64,000 nt of DNA from Hyphomicrobiales bacterium (GCA_016185205.1 JACPOA010000032.1:124001-188000); one strand, 5' to 3'. Numbered from the stretch's first letter, positions 23,088-32,393 are shown. Notes: generated from the sequence alone by a model not told the origin. Program-made: numbers and translations.

Positions 23088-25253
23088 ATGACAACAGCCA
23101 CGCCGATGGAAGAAACAACTGTTCCCGGAAACGCTCTGAAGATACGCGTTGAGGGCATGGATTGCGGCGCCTGCGCCGTCAAAGTCGAAACCGCGCTCAA
23201 ACGGCTGCCTGGCGTCAGCAACATCAACATGAACTACTCGACCGAGACGCTGTCCGTGCGGCTCGACGAGAACCGAACCTCGCGAGAAATCGTAGAGACC
23301 AAAATCCGGGCACTCGGTTACACGCCCAGGCCCTTGAGCGACGCGAGCCCCCGCGCGGCTGAGACCACGGCGGAGGACGAGCATACGGCCGGCAATCAGC
23401 CCTGGTGGAAGACCCGTAAGGGGCAGATGGTCATCGGCCTTGGAGCACTCGTTGCGGCAGCCTTCATAGTTTCGACTGTCAAACCCGAACTCTCGCTTTG
23501 GGTTTACGGCGCAGCAGCGCTCGTCGGGCTCGTGCCAATCGCGCGACGCGCGTTCGCGGGAGCGCTGTCCGGCACGCAGTTCAGCATCGAGACGCTCATG
23601 ACGGTGGCGGCCGCCGGCGCCATTGCAATCGGAGCTACCGAAGAAGCAACGGTGGTCATCTTCCTGTTTGCGGTGGGTGAGCTTCTGGAGACCGTCGCAG
23701 CGGGACACGCCAGGGCAGGCATCAAGACCCTGATCGATCTCGTGCCGCGCACTGCTCGGATTGAAGAGGCCGGCCAGATTCGGGAGGTGCCCGTTGAGCG
23801 CTTGCGCGTGGGTGATATTGTGATGGTCCGTCCGGGCGACCGGGTGCCCTCCGACGGCGAGGTGATCGAGGGCCAGTCCGAGGTCGACGAGGCGCCCGTT
23901 ACGGGCGAGTCTGTCCCGGTTGCGAAGGGCGTCGGCGATCAAGTCTATGCCGGTGGTATCAATGCGAACGGCATGCTGCGCATTCGGCTCACCCACACCG
24001 CCGCTGACAACACGATCGCACGCATTATTCATCTGGTTGAAGAAGCGCAAGGATCGAAGGCGCCCATGGCGCGTTTCATCGATCGGTTCTCTGACTATTA
24101 CACGCCGGCCGCCATGGCGGTGGCCGTGCTAATCATTATCGGACCACCGCTTGTCGCCGGAGCCGATTGGTACACTTGGATTTATCGCGGACTGGCGACG
24201 CTGCTCATCGCCTGCCCCTGTGCGCTTGTGATCTCGACGCCCGCGGCAATCGCCTCCGGTCTTGCATCAGGCGCGCGCCGCGGGCTTCTCATTAAAGGCG
24301 GAGCAGCCTTGGAAACCCTCGGCAAAGTCAGGACCATCGCTTTCGATAAAACAGGGACCCTTACAGTTGGGAAACCGCAAATAACTAGCATCATTGCCAT
24401 CGAAGGAACCGCGGACGATGTTCTAGCGAAGGCTGCGGCTGTCGAGCGCGGCTCAAGCCATCCGCTCGGCCTTTCGATCATCGCGGCGGCAGAGGCACGG
24501 TCTCTCGCAATTCCGCAAACCTTCGGAGGCAGCAGCGCTCTCCCGGGCAAGGCAGTAACCGCGCGTCTAAAAGAGGGATTCGTGTCGGTCGGTTCGCCCC
24601 GCTATGCCCTCGGACTGGGGCCGGTGCCGGAGCAGGTGATGGCCGCCATCGAGAATCTTGAGATTGAAGGCAAGACAGTCGTTCTGGTCCTGCTCGCAAA
24701 CCGTCCTGTGGGCGTAATTGCGCTGCGCGACGAACCGCGGGAGGATGCCATCGAGGGCATCACCCGATTGAAAGACCTTGGCATCCGCCCGGTTATGCTG
24801 ACTGGCGACAACCGGCGCACCGGCGACGCCATCGGACGCGCGCTCGGCCTCGAAGTGCAGTCCGAGCTTTTGCCCGATGCCAAGCTCGCGATCATAAACG
24901 GCCTGATGAAGGCCGGCCCTGTCGCCATGATCGGCGACGGCATCAACGACGCTCCGGCGCTAGCGACCGCGAATGTTGGAGTGGCCATGGGCAGCGGTAC
25001 GGACGTGGCTCTGGAAACCGCCGACGCGGCGCTGCTCAAGAACCGCGTCGTCGGAGTGGCTGAGTTGGTTATGCTCTCGCGGGCGACGCTCTCCAACATC
25101 TGGCAGAACATCGCCATCGCGCTCGGCCTCAAGGCCGTTTTTCTCGCCACTACTATGTTCGGCGTCACTTCGCTCTGGATGGCAATATTGGCCGACACGG
25201 GTGCCACCGTTCTTGTCACAGCAAATGCCTTGCGACTATTGCGCTGGCGCTGA
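23088..25253 (+). CDS. Heavy-metal-translocating P1B-type ATPase (Zn/Cd/Pb type)
   Basis: A 721-residue inner-membrane metal-efflux ATPase. An N-terminal HMA domain has GMDCGAC at 23-29. The actuator motif TGES is at 272-275, and the membrane metal site CPC is at 376-378. The phosphorylation site DKTGT starts at D420. The nucleotide-binding SSHP is at 456-459 and GDGINDAP at 616-623. The last helix carries LADTGA, whose aspartate marks the P1B-2 (ZntA/CadA) group, so Zn(II), Cd(II) and Pb(II) are the likely substrates. It is in one unit with the DUF411 gene under the MerR-type promoter. Confidence 0.93.
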   Translation: MTTATPMEETTVPGNALKIRVEGMDCGACAVKVETALKRLPGVSNINMNYSTETLSVRLDENRTSREIVETKIRALGYTPRPLSDASPRAAETTAEDEHTAGNQPWWKTRKGQMVIGLGALVAAAFIVSTVKPELSLWVYGAAALVGLVPIARRAFAGALSGTQFSIETLMTVAAAGAIAIGATEEATVVIFLFAVGELLETVAAGHARAGIKTLIDLVPRTARIEEAGQIREVPVERLRVGDIVMVRPGDRVPSDGEVIEGQSEVDEAPVTGESVPVAKGVGDQVYAGGINANGMLRIRLTHTAADNTIARIIHLVEEAQGSKAPMARFIDRFSDYYTPAAMAVAVLIIIGPPLVAGADWYTWIYRGLATLLIACPCALVISTPAAIASGLASGARRGLLIKGGAALETLGKVRTIAFDKTGTLTVGKPQITSIIAIEGTADDVLAKAAAVERGSSHPLGLSIIAAAEARSLAIPQTFGGSSALPGKAVTARLKEGFVSVGSPRYALGLGPVPEQVMAAIENLEIEGKTVVLVLLANRPVGVIALRDEPREDAIEGITRLKDLGIRPVMLTGDNRRTGDAIGRALGLEVQSELLPDAKLAIINGLMKAGPVAMIGDGINDAPALATANVGVAMGSGTDVALETADAALLKNRVVGVAELVMLSRATLSNIWQNIAIALGLKAVFLATTMFGVTSLWMAILADTGATVLVTANALRLLRWR

Positions 25254-25346
25254 AGCTCCTGGTTCACGTTTGGCGAAGGGCTCAACCGTACGATTCTCAC
25301 TTCCGGCGGCGCGCACACCATCTATCCTCGAAATGTCTGCTTCTGG

Positions 25347-25412
25347 CCGCCCCCACCCGTCCGCCTCGACAATCGAGGGCCAAGTCGTATAGACGAGCAC
25401 CGCGCGTTCCAT
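25347..25412 (-). pseudogene. Probable remnant of the cutA 5' end
   Basis: On the minus strand an ATG at 25412 opens MERAVLVYTTWPSIVEADG, which strongly resembles the start of CutA1 divalent-cation-tolerance proteins. Similarity is lost after about 22 residues, although the frame stays open to about 25250. The fragment ends against the 3' end of the P-type ATPase gene, as if the metal module had replaced the rest. The match is short, so this is tentative. Confidence 0.45.
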
Positions 25413-25434
25413 TTTAAGACCTTAGAGTTCGTAC

Positions 25435-26217
25435 ATGAGTCAGAAGGCCCCGAGTTTCCAGCATATCGCCTTCGTCGCCAGCCAGACGCTGGAGGCGCGC
25501 GAGGCCTTTGGGCAGCTTGAGGCGCGCTACGGCAACGCCGACCCGGCCCAAGCCGACGTGATCGTGGCGCTCGGCGGCGACGGGCTGATGCTGCAAACCC
25601 TGCACAAGTTCATGACGTCCGGCAAGCCGATCTACGGCATGCATCGCGGCACCGTCGGCTTCCTGATGAACGATTTTTCCGTCGACGGCCTGCGCGAGCG
25701 GCTTTCGGCCGCGCATATCACGGTCATGCATCCGCTGCTGATGCGCACGCTCGATGTGCAAGGCCGCATCCAGGAGCATCGCGCCATCAACGAGGTCTCG
25801 CTGTTCCGCCAGACCGCGCAGGCCGCTCATCTGCGCATCATGATCGACGGCCAGGAGCGGCTTGAGAATCTGATCGCCGATGGCGTGCTGGTGGCGACGC
25901 CGGCTGGCTCCACCGCCTATAACCTGTCGGTACAGGGCCCGATCATTCCGATCAATGCGCCGCTGCTGGCGCTCACCGCCATCAGCCCGTTCCGGCCGCG
26001 GCGCTGGCGCGGCGCGCTGCTGCCCGACAAGGCCAAGGTCACTATCGTGGTGAAAGACCCCGACAAGCGTCCGGTGGCCGCGGTTGCGGATTCAGATGAG
26101 GTGCGCTCGGTGCGCAGCGTCGACGTCAGCATGGACCACGGCATCTCGCTCAATATGTTGTACGATCCCGGCCATAATCTCGACGAACGCATTGTGCGCG
26201 AACAGTTCGGATTTTAA
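25435..26217 (+). CDS. nadK: NAD kinase
   Basis: A 260-residue ATP-NAD kinase that makes NADP from NAD. The signature GGDG lies at 47-50 ([13 protein letters not shown]). The conserved NEVSLFR and [13 protein letters not shown] segments follow in order. Length is normal for the alphaproteobacterial form. It stands 23 bases from the cutA remnant, which is divergent. Confidence 0.95.
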   Translation: MSQKAPSFQHIAFVASQTLEAREAFGQLEARYGNADPAQADVIVALGGDGLMLQTLHKFMTSGKPIYGMHRGTVGFLMNDFSVDGLRERLSAAHITVMHPLLMRTLDVQGRIQEHRAINEVSLFRQTAQAAHLRIMIDGQERLENLIADGVLVATPAGSTAYNLSVQGPIIPINAPLLALTAISPFRPRRWRGALLPDKAKVTIVVKDPDKRPVAAVADSDEVRSVRSVDVSMDHGISLNMLYDPGHNLDERIVREQFGF

Positions 26218-26245
26218 GCACGTCAGGAAGAAGTGTGAGCCGCAA

Positions 26246-26731
26246 ATGACTCAAAAATTCGACTTCACCGTCAACGGCAAACCGGTCAGCGTCGCGCTCG
26301 ACAATGAAGAGACGCCGCTGCTCAATGTCCTGCGCAACGAGCTTGACCTGATGGGCACGCGCTTCGGCTGCGGGCTCGAGCAGTGCGGCTGCTGCACGGT
26401 GCTGATCGACGGCGTGCCTGAGAAGTGCTGCGCCAAGCCGGTGTGGAGCGTCGCCGGCAAGGCCGTCGTCACCATCGAGGGGCTGGGCACGCCGCAGCGC
26501 CCGCACCCGCTGCAACAGGCCTTCATCGACGAACAGGCCGGCCAATGCGGCTACTGCCTGTCCGGCATCATCGTTTCGGCCAAGGCGCTGCTCGACAAGA
26601 ATCCGTCGCCGACGCGCGCGCAGATCGCCCAAGCGCTCGACGACAATATCTGCCGCTGCGGCTCGCATAACCGCATCATGCGCGCGGTCGAGAAAGCCGC
26701 CGCCCAGCTGCGCGCGGGGGCCCCCTCATGA
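26246..26731 (+). CDS. (2Fe-2S)-binding small subunit of a molybdenum hydroxylase
   Basis: A 161-residue electron-transfer subunit of the xanthine-oxidase family. The plant-type ferredoxin cluster ligands are in FGCGLEQCGCCTVL. The second all-helical domain has GQCGYCLSG and DNICRCGSH, giving two [2Fe-2S] clusters. The ATG at 26246 follows AGGAAGAAG. Its stop overlaps the start of the large subunit by four bases (ATGA), a sign of translational coupling. It resembles the small subunits of isoquinoline 1-oxidoreductase or nicotinate hydroxylase. Confidence 0.93.
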   Translation: MTQKFDFTVNGKPVSVALDNEETPLLNVLRNELDLMGTRFGCGLEQCGCCTVLIDGVPEKCCAKPVWSVAGKAVVTIEGLGTPQRPHPLQQAFIDEQAGQCGYCLSGIIVSAKALLDKNPSPTRAQIAQALDDNICRCGSHNRIMRAVEKAAAQLRAGAPS

Positions 26732-28854
26732 ATGCCCCCGTCCTGCCCGGCCCGCTGAAAGACAATCCCAGTCTCGCGCGCTGGGTGGCGTTCCCGGCGC
26801 CCGGCCAAGTGGCGATCAACACCGGCCGCGTCGAGATCGGCCAGGGCGTGCTGACCGCGATGGTGCAGATCGCCGCCGACGAGCTCGACGTGGCGATGAC
26901 GCGCATCGCCATCCGCTCGGGCGATACCGCGTTGACGCCGAACGAGGGCTACACCGCCGGCAGCCAGTCGATCCAGTTCGGCGGCGTGGCGATGCGGCAG
27001 GCCTGCGCCGACGTGCGCGCGCTGTTTCTCGACCAGGCGGCCAAGGTGCTGGCGTGCCCGGTGAGCGAGCTGTCAATTCGCGACGGCAGCATCCTGCGCA
27101 ATGGCGTGACCACCGGCCAGGATTACTGGACACTCGCCGGCGCGGTCGATCTCAAAGCCAATGCGACCGGCGCGGGCCAACGCAAGCCGGTCGCCCAGCT
27201 CAAGAGCATCGGCCAGAGCAGCGCCCGTCTCGACCTGCCTGGCAAGATTTTCGGGCAAGCCACCTTCATCCACGACATGCGGCTTGACGGCATGCTGCAT
27301 GCCCGCGTCGTGCGCCAGCCCAACCGCGGCGCCAGCATCGGCGCCATCGACGAGCGGGCGATCCTGCGCGCCGCCAAGGCGCCGGTCGCATTCGTTCGTA
27401 ACGGAAGCTTCCTCGCCATCCTCGGCGACGACGAGACCGCCGTCGATCTGGCCGCGGTCGCCGCCGATACGCACGTCAAATGGCAGAATGTCGAGACGCC
27501 GACGGCGGTCCAGCAGGAAGCCAACTGGCTGCTGCAACGGCCGGCGGTCGACCGCATCTTCGGCGCAGAGCCGGCCGATCCCAAAGGCCGGGAACGTTTC
27601 GAGAGAACCTATACGCGCGGCTATCTCGCGCATGCCTCGATCTCGCCGTCCTGCGGGCTGGCGGAATTCCGCGACGGCCATCTGACGGTGTGGACGCATT
27701 GCCAGGGCGTGTTCCCGCTGCGGGCGGCGCTGGCGAAGACGCTCGGCCTCGAGGCCTCTGCCATCACCGTGCACCATGTGCAGGGTTCCGGCTGCTACGG
27801 CCACAACGGCGCCGACGACGCCGCCGCCGACGCCGCCATCATCGCGATGCAAAAGCCGGGCGTGCCGGTGCGCGTGCGCTGGCGGCGCGACGAAGAATTC
27901 ATCTACGAGCCGAAAACGCCGGCGATGATCGTGAAAGTGCACGCTTTGCTCGACGACGCCGGCAAGCCGACCGACTGGACGCAGGAAATCTGGAGCCCGA
28001 CCCACAATCAGCGGCCGGGCGCCGGCGGCAATCTGCTGGGCGCGCTCGCGCTGCCCAATCCGCCGCCCGAGCCGCCGCCGAACGACGTGCCGGAATCCAA
28101 CGGCGGCGGCGCCACGCGCAACGCGGAGCCGCTCTACGACATCGCGGCCAAGCGCCACATCCATCATTTGGTGACCGAGACACCGATCCGCACCTCGGCG
28201 CTGCGCGGGCTCGGCGCCATGCCGAACGTGTTCGCACTCGAATGCTGCATCGACGAGCTGGCCGAGCGCGCCGGCCAGGACCCGGTCGAATATCGGCTGT
28301 CGATCACGGCCTACAAACGCGCCCGCGCGGTGATCGAGAAGGTCGCCGCCATGGCCGGCTGGAAGGCCGGCGAACCGGGCGGCGCCGGGCGCGGCCGCGG
28401 CATCGCCTTCGCGCGCTACAAGAACCGCGCCGCCTACGCCGCCTGCGTGGTCGAGCTCGACGTCGATGAGGGAGTCCGCCTGCGCCATGTCTGGTGCGCG
28501 ACCGATGCCGGCCTCGTCATCAATCCGGACGGCGTCATCAACCAGCTCGAAGGCGGCATCATCCAGTCGGCAAGCTGGGTGCTCAAGGAGCAGGTACGCT
28601 TCGACAATAGCGTGGCCTCGGGCATGGCCTCGTTCGATTGGGAAACCTATCCGGTGCTGAAATTCAGCGAGGTGCCGGAGATCGACATCGCGCTCATCAA
28701 CACCAAGGACGAAGCGCCGCTCGGCGTCGGCGAAATCACCGCCGGCCCGACCGCCGCGGCCATCGGCAATGCGGTGTCGCATGCGCTGGGCACCCGCATC
28801 CGCGACCTGCCGCTGACGCGCGAGCGCATCATGGCGAGCCTGCTTAAGGAATAG
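26728..28854 (+). CDS. Molybdopterin-binding large subunit of a xanthine-oxidase-family hydroxylase
   Basis: A 708-residue catalytic subunit. It shows the opening INTGRVEIGQGVLTAMVQIA, a VQGSGCYGHNGADDAAADAA motif near the Mo cofactor, and the C-terminal APLGVGEITAGPTAAAIGNA that carries the catalytic glutamate. No FAD subunit is encoded nearby, and the protein has no cytochrome extension. That matches the two-subunit IorAB/NicAB-type architecture, in which electrons pass to a separate carrier. No Tat signal is visible, so a cytoplasmic location is likely. The substrate, probably a nitrogen heterocycle or aldehyde, is unknown. Confidence 0.9.
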   Translation: MNAPVLPGPLKDNPSLARWVAFPAPGQVAINTGRVEIGQGVLTAMVQIAADELDVAMTRIAIRSGDTALTPNEGYTAGSQSIQFGGVAMRQACADVRALFLDQAAKVLACPVSELSIRDGSILRNGVTTGQDYWTLAGAVDLKANATGAGQRKPVAQLKSIGQSSARLDLPGKIFGQATFIHDMRLDGMLHARVVRQPNRGASIGAIDERAILRAAKAPVAFVRNGSFLAILGDDETAVDLAAVAADTHVKWQNVETPTAVQQEANWLLQRPAVDRIFGAEPADPKGRERFERTYTRGYLAHASISPSCGLAEFRDGHLTVWTHCQGVFPLRAALAKTLGLEASAITVHHVQGSGCYGHNGADDAAADAAIIAMQKPGVPVRVRWRRDEEFIYEPKTPAMIVKVHALLDDAGKPTDWTQEIWSPTHNQRPGAGGNLLGALALPNPPPEPPPNDVPESNGGGATRNAEPLYDIAAKRHIHHLVTETPIRTSALRGLGAMPNVFALECCIDELAERAGQDPVEYRLSITAYKRARAVIEKVAAMAGWKAGEPGGAGRGRGIAFARYKNRAAYAACVVELDVDEGVRLRHVWCATDAGLVINPDGVINQLEGGIIQSASWVLKEQVRFDNSVASGMASFDWETYPVLKFSEVPEIDIALINTKDEAPLGVGEITAGPTAAAIGNAVSHALGTRIRDLPLTRERIMASLLKE

Positions 28855-28897
28855 TCGCGCACGCGGACGGCCCTCTATTAGCGGCCCGCCCCGATCC

Positions 28898-28913
28898 TCA
28901 ACCCTTCGTTAAC
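28898..28913 (+). promoter_or_regulatory. CtrA-like box before the receiver gene
   Basis: TCAA, seven bases, TTAAC: one mismatch to the alphaproteobacterial CtrA consensus TTAA-N7-TTAAC. It is 63 bases before the receiver gene. A site of this kind can occur by chance. Confidence 0.35.
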
Positions 28914-28975
28914 GCTGCCCCATTAGTTTTGGTCGGACGGTATCGGGCGGCTGCCGCCCGAGGCCTTGGGGCACC

Positions 28976-29521
28976 ATGGTCCGCATCGATTTCAACCGCC
29001 TGCGTTTTCTCGTCATCGACGACAACGCGCATATGCGGCGCATCTTGCGCACGCTGCTGCACGGCTTCGGCGCGCGCGAAGTCCATGAGGCGGAAGACGG
29101 CGCGGCCGGGCTGGAAGCCTTCACGCATTACGTTCCCGACGTCGTCATCACCGACTGGGCGATGCCGATCTTCGACGGGCTTGAGCTTACGCAGATGATC
29201 CGCCAGCCCGGCGCCAATGCCAATCCCTACGTGGCGATCATCATGCTCACCGGCCATTCCGAGAAAAAGCGCGTCACGGCGGCGCGCGATGCCGGCGTCA
29301 CCGAATTCCTCGCCAAGCCGATCTCGGCCAAGGGCCTCTATCAGCGCATCGTCAATGTGATCGCCAACCCGCGCCCCTTCATCAAGACCAAGACCTATTT
29401 CGGCCCCGACCGCCGTCGCAACGTCAATCCGAACTATGTCGGCCCCGAACGCCGCAAGGGCGGCAAAGCCGACGTCATCAAGCAGTCGCCCTTGCTCGAA
29501 AAAGTTCGGACATCAGGCTGA
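28976..29521 (+). CDS. Single-domain response regulator (CheY-like receiver with basic tail)
   Basis: A 181-residue protein. The receiver domain has the acidic pair Asp15-Asp16, phospho-acceptor Asp60 (VVITDWAMP), Thr92 and Lys114 (FLAKPIS). All key residues for phosphorylation are intact. The 50-residue tail has two short repeats (FGPDRRRN and VGPERRKG) and no DNA-binding domain, so the output is presumably a protein contact. The Hpt protein gene starts 15 bases after it, suggesting a phosphorelay pair. Confidence 0.92.
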   Translation: MVRIDFNRLRFLVIDDNAHMRRILRTLLHGFGAREVHEAEDGAAGLEAFTHYVPDVVITDWAMPIFDGLELTQMIRQPGANANPYVAIIMLTGHSEKKRVTAARDAGVTEFLAKPISAKGLYQRIVNVIANPRPFIKTKTYFGPDRRRNVNPNYVGPERRKGGKADVIKQSPLLEKVRTSG

Positions 29522-29536
29522 CATAGGCAGCAACAT

Positions 29537-30115
29537 ATGGCCTCCCCGAAGAATACGGCAGCATTTACGACCTACGGCGATCACGAGGTGATCGTTCCGA
29601 AAAACAAGCTGCGCAAAGTGGTGTCGAACAGGCAGTTGGAGCCCGGCGAAGACGATCCGATCGCGCGCGCGGAAAAAGCGCTGGCCGATCTGTCCGGCGA
29701 GTTTGCCTCCTGGATGGATTCCGAATGCGAGCGGCTCGACAAAGCCCGCCACCTGGTCAGCGTTGCCGGCTTCACCTCGGCCAACAAGGAAGCGCTGTTC
29801 CATGCCGCCCACGATATCAAGGGCGAAGCCGCGACCTTTGGCTTTCCGGCGATGGCATCGGCCGCCGACAGCCTGTGCCGGCTGATCGAGCACACGCCCG
29901 ATCCGACCCGCATTCCGATCAAGCTGGTGGACCAGCATGTCGACGCGGCGCGCGCAATCTATCGCGAATACGACCGCTCCGACGCCGTCGCGCTGGCGAA
30001 CCAGTTGACCAAGCGGTTGCGCGAGGTGACGGACGAGTTCCTCATCCACGAGAACCGCGGCCGCCCAGACGTGATCGAGCAGATCATGGGCCCGTCGATC
30101 GTGCCGGAAGGCTAA
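29537..30115 (+). CDS. Histidine phosphotransfer (Hpt) domain protein
   Basis: A 192-residue protein with an Hpt domain in its second half. The phosphorylatable histidine is His92 in HAAHDIKGEAATFGF, the standard Hpt helix. A four-helix bundle pattern follows (MASAADSLCRLIEHT and the next helix). The N-terminal 60 residues are charged and uncharacterised. With the adjacent receiver protein it is likely to form a phosphorelay; the kinase is not in the window. Confidence 0.9.
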   Translation: MASPKNTAAFTTYGDHEVIVPKNKLRKVVSNRQLEPGEDDPIARAEKALADLSGEFASWMDSECERLDKARHLVSVAGFTSANKEALFHAAHDIKGEAATFGFPAMASAADSLCRLIEHTPDPTRIPIKLVDQHVDAARAIYREYDRSDAVALANQLTKRLREVTDEFLIHENRGRPDVIEQIMGPSIVPEG

Positions 30116-30120
30116 CTGAC

Positions 30121-31287
30121 CTACGCCACCAGCCGCTCGTCGCTAAACACCCAATGGCCGGCGACCAGATCGTCGCAGAACAGGCGGGCTTCCTCGCGCG
30201 CGGCCTCGACCGCGAAGCGCCGCAGCAAGGCCAGCAGCGAGGCCATGTCTTCCCCACGCTCGCCGGCGCAACGCGCCAGCACGCGCTCGACCATGCGCCG
30301 CTTGAGCCGCGCCACCCCGCCCGGCTCGCCGAGCAGGATGCCGTCGCGCGTCGCCGCGATCGCTTCGCGGAACGCCGGGTAAGCCGCGTCCGGCAGCCCG
30401 GCCTTGCGGTAGAGCGCGCGGAAGCCGGAAATATTCTTGTCATGGATATAGCTGGTGACGCGGTCGAGCGGCAGGCCGGACAATTCCGCCAGCGCCTCCT
30501 CGAACAGCACCACATTGCCCGACAGCAGCCCGCGCAGGATCATGCCGGCGGTAAGCTGGCCGCTCTCGCGTAAATGCCGCATCAGCTCGGCGACTTCCTC
30601 GTAGGGCGTCTCGGCCGCCAGCGCGACGGTGGCACGCTCGCAGGCCTCGCGCGCGGCATATTCCGCATGCTCCGGCCCCAACCATTGGCAGGCGAAACCG
30701 GCAAGCGCCTGCGACAGCTTGCTGAGCAGCGCCTGGCGCGTCGCCATCGGCAGATCGTCGCGCGCCGTGAGGTTCTCGCGGATCGACGCCACATCGCCGA
30801 AGCGCTCGACGATGCGGTCGATGGAGAACAGCGCGATTTCGGCGTCGGCATTTTCCAAGAGCACGAGACAGGCCTCCGCCGTCCCGACTTCGGCGATCGC
30901 GGCGGCCAGCGAGCGCGACAGCATTGGACGGCCGGCGATCGCGGTCTGCGCCTCGGGATGGCCGGTGGCGATCAGGTCGACGAGATCGTCTTCCAGCAGC
31001 AGCGGCGAGCGCGACAGCACCGGCACCGCGACATCCGGCTGATCGGCGGCCAGCGCATGCACCACCACCGGCGGCGCCTTCTGCGCGGAGGCGAACACAT
31101 CGGCGAGCGCGCGCCGCACCAGCGGCGAAGGATCGTCGAGCAACATGATCATCGCGCCTTCGGCGGCGGCGAGATCGTCGGTAGACAGATCGGAATGGAG
31201 ATAGGCGCGCGCCAGCGCGGAGGTGGCCTCGGCCCGTTCGCCGGGCGGCGCATTGCGGACCCACTGCAGGAACTGACGAACGATCAT
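30121..31287 (-). CDS. DUF2336 domain protein
   Basis: A 388-residue helical-repeat protein of the DUF2336 family, common in Hyphomicrobiales and Caulobacterales near signalling genes. The ATG at 31287 gives MIVRQFLQWVRNAPPGERAE. HEAT-like helices follow (DDPSPLVRRALADVFASA) with the family motif around RSPLLLEDDLVDLIATGHPE. The function is not established. It is convergent with the Hpt gene, five bases apart. An in-frame start 17 codons upstream is possible but less like relatives. Confidence 0.85.
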   Translation of the reverse strand: MIVRQFLQWVRNAPPGERAEATSALARAYLHSDLSTDDLAAAEGAMIMLLDDPSPLVRRALADVFASAQKAPPVVVHALAADQPDVAVPVLSRSPLLLEDDLVDLIATGHPEAQTAIAGRPMLSRSLAAAIAEVGTAEACLVLLENADAEIALFSIDRIVERFGDVASIRENLTARDDLPMATRQALLSKLSQALAGFACQWLGPEHAEYAAREACERATVALAAETPYEEVAELMRHLRESGQLTAGMILRGLLSGNVVLFEEALAELSGLPLDRVTSYIHDKNISGFRALYRKAGLPDAAYPAFREAIAATRDGILLGEPGGVARLKRRMVERVLARCAGERGEDMASLLALLRRFAVEAAREEARLFCDDLVAGHWVFSDERLVA

Positions 31288-31354
31288 GGTACAAACCGAC
31301 GCTACAGACCCGCCGTCCATACTGACGGCTCGACGCAAGACTAGACGAGGAGGC

Positions 31355-31394
31355 TTAACAAAGCGTTCACCATAGATATTGATGGACTGTTAAC
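31355..31394. promoter_or_regulatory. Two CtrA-like boxes upstream of the DUF2336 gene
   Basis: TTAA-N7-TTCAC at 31355-31370 and TTGA-N7-TTAAC at 31379-31394 each differ from the CtrA consensus TTAA-N7-TTAAC at one position. They are spaced 24 bases apart, 70-110 bases before the start of the minus-strand DUF2336 gene. Confidence 0.35.
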
Positions 31395-31421
31395 GACGCG
31401 AGAACAGAAAACGATGCAATT

Positions 31422-32393
31422 TCAAACGCTGCCACGAAATAGCTTTTGGGTGTCCGTCGCGCTGTCGGTGAACAAATCAAGCGGCCGCGCCGGCTGGGAT
31501 GGCGCCGCGCTCTTGTCCGAGGTCCACAGGCTGCTGACGGTTCGCGTCACCGCCGCGCGCGCGCGGTCGGTGAACATCGACTGGAACAGCGGCTTGGTGT
31601 CCGGCAACGGCGGCAGGTCGCTGGCCTGCGCAAAGGCCTGCGTGACGCCGGCGGTGTCGGGCGACGGCGGCGCGGAGGCATCGCTACGATCGACGGTGCG
31701 CGTGCCGGGCGACGGCAGCCTGGCAGAGACGCTCTGATCGGCCACGCGCGTGCTGGGCGCAAAGCTCAATGCGCGCGCGGTCTCGAAGCGGCCGGTCAGC
31801 TTGCCATAGACGTCGCCGACGCCGCGAGGACGGCCGGTGGCGTCGTAGAAGATGCTCGGATTGGCCGCCGCCGCCTGCGGGAACAAGTCGGCCGCATTGG
31901 TGCGCGGCTGCACGCTGGCTGCGCCGATCATTTTTGCCGCGCCGCCGGGACCGAGAAAATGCGCGAGGTAGAGCTCGCCTTCGGAAGGCTGACGGCCGAT
32001 CGCGCCACGCAGCTGCTCGGCATTGCTGCGCGTGAAGCTGCCCGCCATCATCGCGCTCGCGGCCGGATCGCCGCGCAGCCGCATGATCTCCGCCCGCATG
32101 GTGGGATCGGCCACCGCGTAGCGCCCGTCCGCCGAACGTGAAATGGCGTCGGCATAGTTTCCATAACCGTTGGCCGGCCCGCTCGCCTTGATGGTGCCGA
32201 GCCAGGTCTGCTCGATGAATTGATAGAGGCCCTTGGCCGACGAGGTCGAGGCTTGCGCCGACGGGTTGAGATTGGATTCGATCTTCGCGGCGGTGAGCAG
32301 ATATTCGAAGCTGATGCCGGTCGAACGCGCCGCCTGCTTGATGGCGCCGGTGATCTGCGACGCGGCATTCGTAAGGATGGAATCGACCGACAT
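31422..32393 (-). CDS. Lytic transglycosylase (SLT domain) protein
   Basis: A 323-residue protein. The ATG at 32393 gives MSVDSILTNAASQITGAIKQ. The SLT lysozyme-like domain follows, with catalytic Glu39 in LLTAAKIESNLNP and the family motifs SSAKGLYQFIEQTWL and AHFLGPGGAAKMI. It cleaves peptidoglycan with 1,6-anhydro product formation. There is no signal peptide; the C-terminal half is proline/serine-rich and disordered. Members of this type in alphaproteobacteria are often linked to flagellar or secretion assemblies, which would explain export without a leader. Confidence 0.88.
   Translation of the reverse strand: MSVDSILTNAASQITGAIKQAARSTGISFEYLLTAAKIESNLNPSAQASTSSAKGLYQFIEQTWLGTIKASGPANGYGNYADAISRSADGRYAVADPTMRAEIMRLRGDPAASAMMAGSFTRSNAEQLRGAIGRQPSEGELYLAHFLGPGGAAKMIGAASVQPRTNAADLFPQAAAANPSIFYDATGRPRGVGDVYGKLTGRFETARALSFAPSTRVADQSVSARLPSPGTRTVDRSDASAPPSPDTAGVTQAFAQASDLPPLPDTKPLFQSMFTDRARAAVTRTVSSLWTSDKSAAPSQPARPLDLFTDSATDTQKLFRGSV

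Noticed and set aside
22674-24050. Minus-strand frame of 458 codons opposite the DUF411 and ATPase genes
   Set aside because: Antisense shadow; the plus-strand genes carry all catalytic motifs.
27073-28782. Minus-strand frame of 569 codons opposite the molybdenum hydroxylase
   Set aside because: Antisense shadow with no domain or start context.
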